A stretch of DNA of 64,000 nucleotides from Devosia chinhatensis (GCF_000969445.1 NZ_JZEY01000054.1:1984001-2048000), one strand, 5' to 3'. Shown: positions 41,991-52,810, counted from the stretch's first letter. The notes: a model not told the origin generated them from the sequence alone. Translations and numbers: made by a program.

Positions 41991-42458
41991 CTAGCCTTCG
42001 TCTTCCTTGACCGCCTCCATCGACACATGCGTGGACGTATGGGCCACATGGGGCAGTGCCGAAATCTTTTCGCCCAGCACTTCCCGATAGGCGGCGATGT
42101 CTTTGGTGCGCACCTGCAGGAGATAGTCGAAATTGGACGCGATCATATGCGCCCGCTCCACCTCCGGCAAAGCCCGCACCGCCTTGTTGAAGGCTTCCAG
42201 CGCCGGCTTGCGCGTGTCGCTGAGCCGCACTTCCACGAAGGCCACGTGCGAAAGCCCCATGCGTTGCGGATTGATCACCGCCCGGTAGCCCAGGATATGG
42301 CCCGATTGCTCGAGCCGCTTGATACGCGCCGCGCAAGGCGTCTTGGACAGGTTCACTTTCCGGCTGAGCTCGGCCACGCTGATCCGCCCATCGCGCTCCA
42401 GCTCCGCCAGGATACGCCGATCCAGGGCGTCCAATTCACTATCCATACCGTCTTTCAT
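41991..42458 (-). CDS. putR: Lrp/AsnC-family proline regulator (PutR-like)
   Basis: 155 residues from the ATG at 42458; ATGs at 42464 and 42446 are alternatives. The N-terminal helix-turn-helix reads LDRRILAELERDGRISVAEL followed by NLSKTPCAARIKRLE, typical of alphaproteobacterial PutR (TPCA). The C-terminal RAM domain spans about 75-150. It is divergent from putA with 120 nt between the starts, so it most likely activates putA in response to proline. The symbol rests on this context. Confidence 0.85.
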   Translation of the reverse strand: MKDGMDSELDALDRRILAELERDGRISVAELSRKVNLSKTPCAARIKRLEQSGHILGYRAVINPQRMGLSHVAFVEVRLSDTRKPALEAFNKAVRALPEVERAHMIASNFDYLLQVRTKDIAAYREVLGEKISALPHVAHTSTHVSMEAVKEDEG

Positions 42459-42578
42459 GGGCATTTTACCTGCCGCAACCCTCATCAACATTTCTTCTTC
42501 CTAGCCGAGTAGCCCAAGATAGGCAAAAGCGCTGTTTGATCTCTGGCATTCTTGTACCGTCAACATTCGAGCACCCCC

Positions 42579-45500
42579 ATGGATCAGATCCGCGCCCGCC
42601 AGGCCCTTCGCGACCACCTTTATGCCGACGAGAACACGCTCGTTCGGCACATGATCGAGCAGACCGGTCTCGACAGCGCAGAGCGCTCCGCGATCTCTGC
42701 CGAAGCGGCGCGCCTGATCGAGGCCGTGCGCGGCAAGGGCCGTCCGGGCCTGATGGAAAGTTTCCTCGCCGAATATGGTCTTGATACCGAAGAAGGCATC
42801 GCGCTGATGTCGCTTGCCGAAGCGCTGCTCCGCGTGCCGGACAGCGCCACCGTCGATGCGCTCATCCAGGACAAGGTCGGCGGCGCCGACTGGGCTCGCC
42901 ATGCCGGCGGTTCCGCCGATCCTCTGGTCAATTTCTCCTCCTGGGCGCTGGGCCTCACCTCCAGCGTCATCGGCACCCCCGAAGTGGGCCCGAAAAACGC
43001 CCTTCACCGCGCCATTGCCAGGCTGGGCGAGCCGGTGATCCGCACGGCGGTCGGCCAGGCCATGCGCATTCTCGGCAGCCAGTTCGTCTTTGGCCGCAGC
43101 ATCGAGGAAGCGGTGTCCAATGCCCGCAAGCCCGAGGCCATTGGCTATCGCTTCTCCTATGACATGCTGGGCGAGGCCGCCCGCACCGCCGACGATGCGC
43201 GCCGTTATTTCGACGCCTATCTCAAGGCCATCACCACTCTGGCGCCCCGCTGCACCAGCGCCGCTGTCCGCGACAATCCCGGCATCTCCATCAAGCTCAG
43301 CGCCCTGCATCCGCGCTATGAATTCGCCCAGCGCGACCGGGTCCTGGCAGAACTGGTCGAGACCACCCGCACGCTGGCGCGCGCCGCCGCCAAGGCCAAT
43401 ATGGGCTTCAATATCGACGCCGAGGAAGCCGATCGCCTCGACCTGTCGCTCGACGTCATCGAAGCCGTCCTGGCCACGCCAGACCTTGCCGGCTGGACCG
43501 GTTTCGGTGTGGTGGTCCAGGCCTATGGCAAGCGCATCCTGCCGCTGATCGACTGGCTCGACGCGACCGCCGAAAAGTTCGGTCGCAAGATCATGGTGCG
43601 CCTGGTCAAGGGCGCCTATTGGGATGCCGAGATCAAGCGCGCCCAGGTGCTTGGCCTGCCCGATTTCCCCGTCTTCACCCGCAAGGCATCGACCGATGTC
43701 AGCTATATCGCGGCCGCGCGCCACCTCTTTGCTACCGCCAACATCTATCCCCAGTTCGCCAGCCACAACGCCCACACGGCGGCCGCCGTCCTTCATCTGG
43801 CCAAGAAACAAGGCCGCCCGAGCGACACCTACGAATTGCAGCGGCTGCATGGCATGGGCGAGCAATTGCACGAGATCCTGCGCCAGGATAGCGGCACCAC
43901 CACCCGCATCTATGCCCCGGTCGGCCCCCACAAGGATCTTCTGGCCTATCTCGTGCGGCGCCTGCTCGAAAACGGCGCCAACGGCTCCTTCGTCAACCAG
44001 ATTGCCGACGAAACCATTCCGGCAAGAGACGTCGCCGTCGATCCAATCGAGAAGCTGCTCCCCCTCGGTGACGATCTCGCCAATCCTGCAATCCCCCAGC
44101 CCGCGGCCATTTTCGGCGCGCGCCGCAATTCCGATGGCCTCGACCTGACCGATCCTGTCGCCTTCGGCACCATGGATACCCGCCGCGACCCCTATCGCAC
44201 CCACCAATGGTCTGCCTTCCCCCTGGCGGCCGGCAGCTCCGCCCAGGCCCCGCGCGACATGGTCAACCCCGCCCGGCCCGATGATCGGCTCGGCAGTGTG
44301 AGCGAAGCCGATACCGCCCGGGTCCATGCCGCCATCGCGGCGGCACGCAATTCCGGCTGGTCCGAAATCGCCGTGGCGGAGCGGGCCGACCGCCTGCGCC
44401 GCGTTGCCGATCTCTATGAGGCCAACAGCGCCGAATTCTTCGCCCTCCTGGCCCGCGAAGCCGGCAAGACCTGGGCCGATGCCGTCGCCGAACTGCGCGA
44501 AGCGGTGGACTTCCTGCGCTATTATGCCGATCAGGCGCTGATCCAGTCCGGGTCTCCCATCGGGCCCGTCGCCTGCATCTCGCCGTGGAATTTCCCGCTC
44601 GCCATTTTTACCGGCCAGATCGCCGCGGCCCTTGTCGCCGGCAATCCGGTTCTCGCCAAGCCCGCGCCGCAGACCCCGCTCATCGCCTTCCGCGCCGTCC
44701 AGCTCATGCACGAGGCCGGCATACCGGCTGATGCGATCCAGCTCCTGCCCGGTGGCCCGGATGTCGGCACGGCCCTGACATCGGATCCGGCCATTGCCGG
44801 GGTGGCCTTTACCGGCTCGCTGCCCACCGCCCGCCGCATCGAGCAGGCCATGGCCACCCATCTCGATCCGCGTGCCCCGCTTATAGCCGAAACCGGCGGC
44901 CTTAATGCCATGATCGTGGACTCGACCGCTTTGCCCGAGCAGGCTGTGCGCGACATCGTCGCCTCGGCCTTCCAGTCCGCGGGCCAACGCTGTTCGGCCC
45001 TGCGCATCCTCTATGTCCAGGAAGACGTGGCCGAGCGCACGCTCGAAATGCTGCAGGGCGCCATGGACGAACTCACCCTGGGTGATCCCTGGCACCTCGC
45101 CAGCGACATCGGCCCGGTGATCGACAAGGCCGCACAGACCCGCATAGCCGACTACGTCGCAGCGCGCCCCGATGCCCTTGTGCACCGGCTGGCCACGCCT
45201 GCCGAGGGCCATTTCATCGCTCCCACCCTGCTGCGGGTAAAGTCCATCGCCGATCTGCCCGAGGAAATCTTCGGGCCGGTCCTGCATGTGGCCACCTTCA
45301 AGGCCGACGCGCTTGATCAGGTGATCGCCGCCATCAACGCATCCGGCTACGGCCTGACCTTCGGCCTTCATACCCGCATATCGGCCCGCATCGATCGGGT
45401 CGCCAACGCGGTCCATGTCGGCAATGTCTATGTCAATCGCAACCAGATCGGCGCCGTCGTCGGCTCCCAGCCCTTCGGCGGCGAAGGCCTCTCCGGAACG

Positions 45501-45944
45501 GGCCCCAAGGCGGGTGGCCCCAATTATCTGCCGCGCTTCCTGACCGGCGCTGCCCCCCTGCCCCAAGGCCTCGACCTGCCCGGACCGACCGGAGAGAGCA
45601 ATCGTCTGTCCACCCGACCGCGCGGCACTCTTCTCTGCCTCGGCCCCAGCCCCGATGACGTGGCAGCGCAGAAGGAAATGGCGCGGCTTGCCAATGTATC
45701 CACACGGGAAGCCGATGCCGATATTGCCGCGCTCGAAACCGGCACCGGCTTCGACGCGGTCGCCTGGTTCGGCGATAGCGAGAGCCTTGCCGCGGTCCGC
45801 CGTGCGCTCAGCCGCCGCAACGGCGCCCTTTTGCCCCTGCTCACCAGCCCCGCCGATGCCGCGCGTCTCTATCTGGAACGCCATGTCTGCATCGACACCA
45901 CCGCCGCCGGCGGCAACGCCTCGCTGATGGCGACCTCTCTCTAG
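42579..45944 (+). CDS. putA: Bifunctional proline dehydrogenase / P5C dehydrogenase
   Basis: 1121 residues from the ATG at 42579 (MDQIRARQALRDHLY). There is no ribbon-helix-helix domain, so it does not regulate itself. The FAD-dependent proline dehydrogenase domain (about 130-460) contains RLVKGAYWDAEIKRAQ and the late SFVNQIADE. The aldehyde dehydrogenase domain (about 510-1000) has ACISPWNFPLAIFTGQ, AETGGLNAMIV with the general base, and the nucleophile Cys in SAGQRCSALRIL. A short C-terminal domain follows. It oxidises proline to glutamate in two steps. Confidence 0.97.
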   Translation: MDQIRARQALRDHLYADENTLVRHMIEQTGLDSAERSAISAEAARLIEAVRGKGRPGLMESFLAEYGLDTEEGIALMSLAEALLRVPDSATVDALIQDKVGGADWARHAGGSADPLVNFSSWALGLTSSVIGTPEVGPKNALHRAIARLGEPVIRTAVGQAMRILGSQFVFGRSIEEAVSNARKPEAIGYRFSYDMLGEAARTADDARRYFDAYLKAITTLAPRCTSAAVRDNPGISIKLSALHPRYEFAQRDRVLAELVETTRTLARAAAKANMGFNIDAEEADRLDLSLDVIEAVLATPDLAGWTGFGVVVQAYGKRILPLIDWLDATAEKFGRKIMVRLVKGAYWDAEIKRAQVLGLPDFPVFTRKASTDVSYIAAARHLFATANIYPQFASHNAHTAAAVLHLAKKQGRPSDTYELQRLHGMGEQLHEILRQDSGTTTRIYAPVGPHKDLLAYLVRRLLENGANGSFVNQIADETIPARDVAVDPIEKLLPLGDDLANPAIPQPAAIFGARRNSDGLDLTDPVAFGTMDTRRDPYRTHQWSAFPLAAGSSAQAPRDMVNPARPDDRLGSVSEADTARVHAAIAAARNSGWSEIAVAERADRLRRVADLYEANSAEFFALLAREAGKTWADAVAELREAVDFLRYYADQALIQSGSPIGPVACISPWNFPLAIFTGQIAAALVAGNPVLAKPAPQTPLIAFRAVQLMHEAGIPADAIQLLPGGPDVGTALTSDPAIAGVAFTGSLPTARRIEQAMATHLDPRAPLIAETGGLNAMIVDSTALPEQAVRDIVASAFQSAGQRCSALRILYVQEDVAERTLEMLQGAMDELTLGDPWHLASDIGPVIDKAAQTRIADYVAARPDALVHRLATPAEGHFIAPTLLRVKSIADLPEEIFGPVLHVATFKADALDQVIAAINASGYGLTFGLHTRISARIDRVANAVHVGNVYVNRNQIGAVVGSQPFGGEGLSGTGPKAGGPNYLPRFLTGAAPLPQGLDLPGPTGESNRLSTRPRGTLLCLGPSPDDVAAQKEMARLANVSTREADADIAALETGTGFDAVAWFGDSESLAAVRRALSRRNGALLPLLTSPADAARLYLERHVCIDTTAAGGNASLMATSL

Positions 45945-45965
45945 GCCAGGGAGAAAAGCGCCAGC

Positions 45966-45998
45966 AAAAAGGCCGTCTCAGCCAAAGCTGAAACGGCC
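45966..45998 (-). terminator. Terminator downstream of tRNA-Ile2
   Basis: GGCCGTCTCAGC, loop CAAA, GCTGAAACGGCC forms a 12-bp stem with one mismatch. On the minus strand it is followed by TTTTT. It lies 6 nt past the tRNA 3' end and closes that transcript; from the plus side it also follows putA. Confidence 0.75.
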
Positions 45999-46004
45999 TC
46001 AAAC

Positions 46005-46080
46005 TGGTGGGCCCACCAGGACTCGAACCTGGAACCAGACCGTTATGAGCGGTCGGCTCTAACCATTGAGCTATAGGCCC
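46005..46080 (-). tRNA. tRNA-Ile2 (CAT anticodon, lysidine type)
   Basis: 76 nt including an encoded CCA. Acceptor stem GGGCCTA/TGGGCCC, anticodon stem GACCG/CGGTC with loop CTCATAA (anticodon CAT), and T-arm CCAGGTTCGAGTCCTGG fold well. CAT could mean Met, but pairs 4-69 and 5-68 are C-G, which are TilS determinants of Ile2 and differ from the U4-A69 and A5-U68 of E. coli elongator Met. It should read AUA after lysidine modification. There is no integrase nearby. Confidence 0.88.
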
Positions 46081-46138
46081 TTGCCGGGGGTCTTAGCAGG
46101 GACGCGCCCTCTGTCAAAGAGGACTTGTCAGCAAGTTT

Positions 46139-46173
46139 GTGCTGCCGGTGGAAAAATCTTCACCTGGCAGCAC
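46139..46173. other. Long hairpin upstream of the IclR gene
   Basis: GTGCTGCCGGTG, a 10-nt loop (GAAAAATCTT) and CACC-T-GGCAGCAC give a 12-bp stem with a single bulge. It lies in the 272-nt gap between tRNA-Ile2 and the IclR gene. A TATAAT box occurs downstream at 46316-46321. Possible operator or transcript structure; function unknown. Confidence 0.4.
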
Positions 46174-46352
46174 CAGCCACGCGCGCTCTGCCCGCGGGGC
46201 CGCGCAGGCGCGCCATTCCGCCTCCCCTCGCATCGCTCCGACGGGAGAGATATGACCCCGTTCGACGCGCCTGCATCCTAGCCTCTCGCGCCTTCCCGCA
46301 CTCGCCTTCGCGTCGTATAATTCGCCATGCGCACAATGTTCGAGGCCCGCCC

Positions 46353-47108
46353 ATGCGAGACGGCGACATTATCAATGGACTGGTTCGCGGCCTCGCCGTG
46401 GTCGAATGCTTCGACGAGGAACATGCCCGCATGTCGATCACCGACGTGGCCGAGCGCACCGGGTTGGAACGCGCCACCGCACGACGATGCCTGCTGACGC
46501 TCGTGCATCTGGGCTATGCCACCTATGATGGCAAGTTTTTCGAACTGACCCCGCGCATTCTCAAGCTCGGCCATTCCTATCTCGCGGCAACGCCCCTCCC
46601 CCGGCTGATCCAGCCCTTCCTCGAGGAATTGTCGCGCGCCACCAGCGAAAGCACCTCTGCCGCCGTGCTGGAAGGCACTGACATTCTCTATGTCGCCCGC
46701 GCCTCCACCCGTCGCGTGATGTCGATCAATCTTGCCCCCGGCGCCCGCCTGCCCGCCTATTGCACGTCTATGGGCCGCACCCTTCTGGCCGCCTTGCCGG
46801 CATCCGAGGCCGAGGCCATTCTCGAGCGCTCCGAACTCATCGCCTATACCGACCGCACCAAGGCGGACATGGCCAGCATCACCACCGAACTCGCCGTCGT
46901 GGCGGCTCAGGGCTTTGCCGTCATCGATCAGGAACTGGAACTGGGCCTTTGTTCCATCGGCGTGCCGCTTAGCGACGCGACCGGCCGGGTGGTCGCCGCC
47001 ATCAATATCGGGGCCCAGACGGCTCGCGCCCCGACGTCGCGGATGATCGCCCATTTCCTGCCGCTCATGCGCAAGGTCCAGGCCGAGCTGCGCCCGCTCC
47101 TGCGCTGA
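46353..47108 (+). CDS. IclR-family transcriptional regulator (PcaR/PobR-like)
   Basis: 251 residues from the ATG at 46353 (MRDGDIINGLVRGLAVVECF). The winged helix-turn-helix covers about residues 5-65 with ITDVAERTGLERATARRCLL. The C-terminal effector domain contains YVARASTRRVMSINLAPGARL and LPAYCTSMGRTLLAALP, typical of the PcaR/PcaU/PobR group that controls aromatic-acid catabolism. No such catabolic genes are in the window, so the target is elsewhere. The pst operon starts 265 nt later and is probably independent. Confidence 0.88.
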   Translation: MRDGDIINGLVRGLAVVECFDEEHARMSITDVAERTGLERATARRCLLTLVHLGYATYDGKFFELTPRILKLGHSYLAATPLPRLIQPFLEELSRATSESTSAAVLEGTDILYVARASTRRVMSINLAPGARLPAYCTSMGRTLLAALPASEAEAILERSELIAYTDRTKADMASITTELAVVAAQGFAVIDQELELGLCSIGVPLSDATGRVVAAINIGAQTARAPTSRMIAHFLPLMRKVQAELRPLLR

Positions 47109-47246
47109 GGAGTGGGATGTCACATCCCGGCCATGGGCCAGCGGCGACAGATGTGGACTCGCCTGCGAGCGTCACATTCTATGTGGCGGCGCCCGTCATG
47201 CCGGCAGGTTATTCCAGAAATTAGGGAACAATTTCCGGGACTTGCA

Positions 47247-47275
47247 CTGTCACAAACCAGTCATGGAACTGCAAT
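47247..47275 (+). promoter_or_regulatory. Pho box upstream of pstS
   Basis: CTGTCACAAACCAGTCAT (47247-47264) matches the PhoB consensus of two 7-bp direct repeats spaced by 4 bp. A third, weaker repeat CTGCAAT follows in the same 11-bp phase (47269-47275). It lies 110 nt before the pstS start. Confidence 0.8.
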
Positions 47276-47373
47276 AAAACCGTTGCCGAGCCCTCCTATG
47301 GTCTGCCGCGTCACAGGGCGGCCCACAGAAGCGGCTGGCCATGTTTGCAAATGAATTCCGAAAGGGAACTTCC

Positions 47374-48393
47374 ATGAAGACCGCACTCTACGCCAGTGCC
47401 GCTGTCCTCGCGCTCGCCGCCTTCGGCGCTGCTCCGGCTTTCGCTCAGTCGCGCGACACCATCCAGATCGCCGGCTCGTCCACGGTCCTGCCCTTTGCCT
47501 CGATCGTCGCCGAAGAATTCGGCGCCACGTTCCCTGAGTTCAATACTCCGGTCGTCGGTTCGGGCGGCACGGGCGGCGGCTTCCGCCAGTTCTGTGAAGG
47601 CGTTGGCGAAAACACCATCGACATCGCCAATGCCTCCCGCGCCATGCGCGACAGCGAACGCGAAGCCTGCACCGCCGCCGGCGTCACCGATATCCGTGAG
47701 GTCCAGTTCGGCTTTGACGGCATCGTCTTCGCCTCCTCGTCCAACGGCCCCGATTTCGCCCTGACCCCGGTTCAGGTCTTCAAGGCCATTGCTGCCAAGG
47801 TGCCGGTCGATGGCGAGCTCGTCGACAATCCCTACACCACCTGGAACCAGATCGACCCCTCGCTCCCCGAGCAGCCGATCGCGCTGGCCATTCCGGGCTC
47901 CAATCACGGCACCCGTGAAGTCTTCCAGGAGCGCGTCGTGACCCCCGGCGCCGAAGCAGCCGAGCTGCCCGAAGGCCTCTCCGACGAGGAAATCGAAGCC
48001 GTCGAAACCACGTTCCGCCAGGACGTCGTGGTCGAGATCGCCGGTGACTACACCGAGACCCTCGCCCGCCTGACTGCCGATCCCAACACTGTCGGCGTCT
48101 TCGGCCTGTCCTTCTACGACCAGAACCGCGACACCCTCAAGGTTGCCACCGTCGATGGCGTCGAGCCGTCGCTGGAAACCGTTGCTGCCGGTGAGTACCC
48201 CGTGTCCCGCCCGCTCTTCTTCTACGTCAAGGGCCAGCACATCGGCACCATTCCGGGCCTCGCCGAGTTCACCGAATACTTCCTGTCCGAAGGCGTTTCC
48301 GGCATGGGCGGCATTCTGGAATCCGCCGGCCTGATCCCCCAGCCGGCCGAAAAGACCGCTGAAGTTCTCGCCGCCTTCCAGGCCGGCCAGTAA
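47374..48393 (+). CDS. pstS: Phosphate ABC transporter, phosphate-binding protein
   Basis: 339 residues from the ATG at 47374 with AAAGGGA upstream. Residues 1-24 form a signal peptide (ending AFA before QSRD). The mature protein has the phosphate-binding IAGSSTVLPFASIVAEEF and SGGTGGGFRQFCEG, then IANASRAM and PGSNHGTREVFQE. It captures phosphate in the periplasm. It is the first gene of pstSCAB-phoU-phoB and is preceded by a Pho box. Confidence 0.95.
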   Translation: MKTALYASAAVLALAAFGAAPAFAQSRDTIQIAGSSTVLPFASIVAEEFGATFPEFNTPVVGSGGTGGGFRQFCEGVGENTIDIANASRAMRDSEREACTAAGVTDIREVQFGFDGIVFASSSNGPDFALTPVQVFKAIAAKVPVDGELVDNPYTTWNQIDPSLPEQPIALAIPGSNHGTREVFQERVVTPGAEAAELPEGLSDEEIEAVETTFRQDVVVEIAGDYTETLARLTADPNTVGVFGLSFYDQNRDTLKVATVDGVEPSLETVAAGEYPVSRPLFFYVKGQHIGTIPGLAEFTEYFLSEGVSGMGGILESAGLIPQPAEKTAEVLAAFQAGQ

Positions 48394-48478
48394 CCCAGAT
48401 CTGCCGGTCGCGGGCTCTGCCTTGTCAGGGTCCGCGGCCTGCATATTCGCGCGGCACTCCATCGAGGACGTCTGACAA

Positions 48479-49858
48479 GTGAACACCTTCATCGTCGCCG
48501 GTCTGCTTATCGTCCTTCTCGGCCTGGCCTATCAGCTGGGCTGGTCCAAGAGCCGGGCGCTCTCGACGGCAAACGGCGTGCGCGTCCATTCGCGCGGCCA
48601 GTATCACGGCACCCTGGTGGCCCTCTGGACCCTCGTGCCTGTTGTTCTCTTTCTCGCCATCTGGGCGTTCTTTTCGCCCGGCGTCACCCATTGGTACACC
48701 GTATCCCTGCTTCCCACCGAAGTGCTGACGGGCCTCGACCAGCTCGGTCTCAACGCGCAATTGCAGCGCATCCGCGATCTGGCCTCCGGCTTTGGCGTGA
48801 CCGGTGAAGTTCAGCCCTTCGAGCAGGCCGCCGGCGAAAACCTCGCCCGCTTCCAGCTTCTCTCCTTCCTCATCATGCTGGCTGCGGCTGCCGGCCTCGG
48901 CGTTCTGGGCCTGACCCTGGCCCGCCGTCGCATCAGCCCCCGCCTTCGGGCCCGTAACGAGGTCGAGCGCGCCATTTCTGTGCTGCTGATCGCCTGTTCG
49001 GCCGTCGCCATTTTCACCACCGTGGGTATCGTTGCCTCGCTGGTCACCGAAGCTTTCCGCTTCTTTACCTATATCAACCCGCTCGACTTCTTCTTCGGCA
49101 CCGTCTGGGCGCCCCGGTTCAGCTCCACCGGCACCGGCGATGCCGGTCAGTATGGCCTTCTTCCGCTGCTCACCGGCACCCTGATGATCTCGGCCATCGC
49201 CATGCTCGTGGCCGTGCCGGTGGGGCTGATGGCGGCCATCTATCTCAATCAATATGCCCACGCCAATGTGCGCAAGATCGTCAAGCCGATCATCGAGATC
49301 CTCGCCGGCATTCCCACCATCGTCTATGGCTTCTTCGCCCTGGTCACCGTCGGCCCCTTCCTGCGCGACTTCGGCAATGCGGTTGGCCTCTCCATCAGCG
49401 CGACCTCGGCCCTGACAGCGGGCCTCGTCATGGGCGTGATGATCATCCCGTTCATCTCCTCGCTTTCCGACGACATTCTCAACCAGGTGCCGCGCACCCT
49501 GCGCGATGGCGCTTATGGCTTGGGCGCGACCCAGTCCGAAACCATCCGCAATGTGCTGCTGCCTGCCGCCTTGCCCGGCATTGTCGGCGCCTTCCTCCTC
49601 GCCGTCAGCCGCGCCATCGGCGAAACCATGATCGTGGTGTTGGCCGCCGGCAACGCCCCGATCCTGCGCGGCAATCCGCTCGAGCCGGTCTCGACGATTA
49701 CCGTCTCCATCGTCAACCAGCTCACCGGCGATACCGATTTCACCGGCCCGCAATCGCTGGTCGCCTTCGCGCTGGGCCTCACGCTCTTCATCATGACGCT
49801 ATGCCTCAACATCGTCGCCCTCTACATCGTCCGCCGCTTCCGGGAGCAGTACGAATGA
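48479..49858 (+). CDS. pstC: Phosphate ABC transporter permease PstC
   Basis: 459 residues from a GTG at 48479 (GAGG upstream). It is longer than E. coli PstC: about 150 extra N-terminal residues carry additional membrane helices (5-20, 45-65, 125-145), as in other alphaproteobacteria. The permease core contains PVGLMAAIYLNQYAHANVRK and EILAGIPTIVYGFFALV, then the loop GATQSETIRNVLLPAALPGI. The stop overlaps pstA by 4 nt. Confidence 0.93.
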   Translation: MNTFIVAGLLIVLLGLAYQLGWSKSRALSTANGVRVHSRGQYHGTLVALWTLVPVVLFLAIWAFFSPGVTHWYTVSLLPTEVLTGLDQLGLNAQLQRIRDLASGFGVTGEVQPFEQAAGENLARFQLLSFLIMLAAAAGLGVLGLTLARRRISPRLRARNEVERAISVLLIACSAVAIFTTVGIVASLVTEAFRFFTYINPLDFFFGTVWAPRFSSTGTGDAGQYGLLPLLTGTLMISAIAMLVAVPVGLMAAIYLNQYAHANVRKIVKPIIEILAGIPTIVYGFFALVTVGPFLRDFGNAVGLSISATSALTAGLVMGVMIIPFISSLSDDILNQVPRTLRDGAYGLGATQSETIRNVLLPAALPGIVGAFLLAVSRAIGETMIVVLAAGNAPILRGNPLEPVSTITVSIVNQLTGDTDFTGPQSLVAFALGLTLFIMTLCLNIVALYIVRRFREQYE

Positions 49859-51210
49859 CCGACACCACGCTCGCTTCCGCCGCCGAACGGCGCAAACTGG
49901 TGCGCGCCGGCCTCGCCCGCCGCCATCTGGGCGAACGCCTGTTCCGACTGTTCGGCATCGTCGCCATCTGCCTGGCGCTGGGCTTTGTCGCCCTGCTGTT
50001 CACCGATGTGCTGCGCAAGGGTATTCCGGCCTTCACCCAGGCCAATCTGCGCCTTGAAGTGACCTTCGATCCCGAGGTCCTCAATGTCGATCCCGCGCCT
50101 GTCCGCGCCGCCGGACAGTCCGATGCGGACTACCGCTCGCAGCGTCTCGCCTGGGAGCGCCAGGTGGCCATGCTCAACTGGAACACTGTCATCGAGGCGG
50201 CCCTGCGCCGGGCTGCGCCCGAAGGCTTCGAGATCGACAGCCGCCAGCTGCTCACCATCCCCGAAAGCGATGCCCGCCACCGCGTGCGCCAGGCCTTTGT
50301 AGAAAACCCCGGCCTGCTTGGGCAGACCGTGACCATCGACGTGCTCGGCTCGGCAAACACCGACAACTGGGCCAAGGGCAACATCAACCGCGACCTCGGC
50401 GACGCCCAGCAGCAGCTCTCGGCCCCCGCCCGTGCGCTCATCGACATTTTCGAGGAAAACGGCACCATCACCCAGGGCTTTGCCTGGTCGCTCTTCACCA
50501 ATGTCGACAGCCGCTCCGCGCCCGCCTCCGCTGGCCTGCTCGGCGCGCTCATGGGCACGTTCTGGATGATGCTGATCGTCATCGTGCTGGCCGTGCCGCT
50601 CGGGGTGGGCAGCGCCATCTATCTCGAGGAATTCGCGCCCAAGTCGCGGCTGACCGATCTCATCGAGGTCAATATCAACAACCTCGCCGCCGTGCCCTCC
50701 ATCGTCTTTGGCCTTCTGGGCGCCGCGGTCTTCATCAACTGGTTCCGCCTGCCGCTTTCGGCTCCCCTGGCCGGCGGCCTCGTGCTGACGCTGATGACCC
50801 TGCCCACCATCATCATCGCCACCCGCGCCGCACTCAAGGGCGTGTCCCCGGCCCTCCGTCAGGCCGCTCTGGGCATGGGTGCAAGCAAGACGCAGATGGT
50901 GTTCCACCACGTCCTGCCCGTGACCTTCCCGTCCATCCTCACCGCCACCATCATCGGCGTGGCACAGGCCATGGGGGAAACCGCCCCGCTGCTGCTCATC
51001 GGCATGAATGCCTTCGTCGCCTCCGTACCGGGCACGCCCCTTGATCAGGCCACCGCCCTGCCCGTCCAGATCTTCCTCTGGCAGGGCAATGAGAACCGCA
51101 ATTTCTTCGAGCCGCGCACTTCCGCCGCCATCATGGTGCTGCTGGCTTTCATGATCACTCTCAACGCCATCGCAATCTTCCTGCGATCCCGCCTTGAAAA
51201 GCGCGCTTAA
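49855..51210 (+). CDS. pstA: Phosphate ABC transporter permease PstA
   Basis: 451 residues from the ATG that overlaps the pstC stop. One N-terminal helix is followed by a periplasmic insertion of about 160 residues (about 65-225), a feature of the alphaproteobacterial long form. The permease core holds [37 protein letters not shown] and [20 protein letters not shown]. It pairs with PstC. Eleven nt separate it from pstB. Confidence 0.93.
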   Translation: MTDTTLASAAERRKLVRAGLARRHLGERLFRLFGIVAICLALGFVALLFTDVLRKGIPAFTQANLRLEVTFDPEVLNVDPAPVRAAGQSDADYRSQRLAWERQVAMLNWNTVIEAALRRAAPEGFEIDSRQLLTIPESDARHRVRQAFVENPGLLGQTVTIDVLGSANTDNWAKGNINRDLGDAQQQLSAPARALIDIFEENGTITQGFAWSLFTNVDSRSAPASAGLLGALMGTFWMMLIVIVLAVPLGVGSAIYLEEFAPKSRLTDLIEVNINNLAAVPSIVFGLLGAAVFINWFRLPLSAPLAGGLVLTLMTLPTIIIATRAALKGVSPALRQAALGMGASKTQMVFHHVLPVTFPSILTATIIGVAQAMGETAPLLLIGMNAFVASVPGTPLDQATALPVQIFLWQGNENRNFFEPRTSAAIMVLLAFMITLNAIAIFLRSRLEKRA

Positions 51211-51221
51211 GGAGAACCACA

Positions 51222-52058
<837 letters not shown>

Positions 52059-52078
52059 GCGCGGGAGAGGATCAGAAC

Positions 52079-52789
52079 ATGCCAAATACCGGCGCCGAAC
52101 ACATCGTCACGTCCTACAATGAAGAGCTGCTCGCCCTCGCCCAGGCCATTGCCGAAATGGGCGGCCAGGTCGAGGTCGCCATCGAGAACGGCACCCGCGC
52201 CTTGCTCAAGCTCGATCGCGAGCTGGCCGATGTCACCATCATTGCCGATCAGCGCATCGACGACATGCAGCGCCGGATCGACGAGATGGCCGTCTCCATG
52301 ATCGCCCGCCGCCAGCCCATGGCGTCCGACCTGCGGTCGATCATCACCGCCATCCACGTGGCCAATGACCTCGAGCGCATCGGCGACATGGCCAAGCAGC
52401 TGGCCCGGCGCTCGCTCAAGCTCGAAGGCATCAGCCTGCAGCCCACCTTCTATAATGGCGTCAAGAACATGACCGCCCTGGTGCTGCGGCAGGTCAAGGA
52501 CAGCCTCGACGCCTATGGCAACCGCGAGGCGGCCGCCTCCGTCGACGTGTGCAACCGCGATGACGAGGTCGATGCCATGCACACCTCTCTCTTCCGCGAG
52601 CTGCTCACCTACATGCTCGAAGATCCGCGCAACATCACCACCTGCACCCATCTGCTCTTCTGCGCCAAGAATCTCGAGCGCATCGGCGACCACGCGACCA
52701 ACATCGCCGAACGCGCCTATTACCTGGCCACGGGCAAGCAGCTGACCAGCGAGGAACAGCAATTGCGCCGCACGCAGATCAAGGCTTAG
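52079..52789 (+). CDS. phoU: Phosphate signalling protein PhoU
   Basis: 236 residues with two PhoU repeats, each a three-helix bundle with metal-binding acidic motifs (VANDLERIGDMAKQLA near residue 98 and AKNLERIGDHATNIAE near 200). It links PstSCAB activity to the PhoR kinase and keeps the Pho regulon off when phosphate is plentiful. It lies 20 nt after pstB and is followed by a hairpin before phoB. Confidence 0.96.
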   Translation: MPNTGAEHIVTSYNEELLALAQAIAEMGGQVEVAIENGTRALLKLDRELADVTIIADQRIDDMQRRIDEMAVSMIARRQPMASDLRSIITAIHVANDLERIGDMAKQLARRSLKLEGISLQPTFYNGVKNMTALVLRQVKDSLDAYGNREAAASVDVCNRDDEVDAMHTSLFRELLTYMLEDPRNITTCTHLLFCAKNLERIGDHATNIAERAYYLATGKQLTSEEQQLRRTQIKA

Positions 52790-52810
52790 CGGGCGGTCCG
52801 CGCAGCAGAC

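Noticed and set aside
42501-45884. A very long open frame on the minus strand opposite putA
   Set aside because: Its product has no recognisable domain and is rich in Gly, Ala and Asp as expected for the complement of GC-rich codons; putA on the plus strand is unmistakable.
46005-46080. tRNA-Ile2 as a possible attachment site of an integrated element
   Set aside because: No integrase, no duplicated tRNA 3' end and no change in gene style next to it.
46005-46080. Calling the CAT-anticodon tRNA as methionine tRNA
   Set aside because: C4-G69 and C5-G68 pairs match the lysidine-modified Ile2 type rather than elongator Met, and the first acceptor pair is a normal G-C, unlike initiator tRNA.
47117-47220. 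GTCAC/GTCAT words as extra Pho boxes further upstream of pstS
   Set aside because: They are single half-sites without the 11-bp phased direct repeat.
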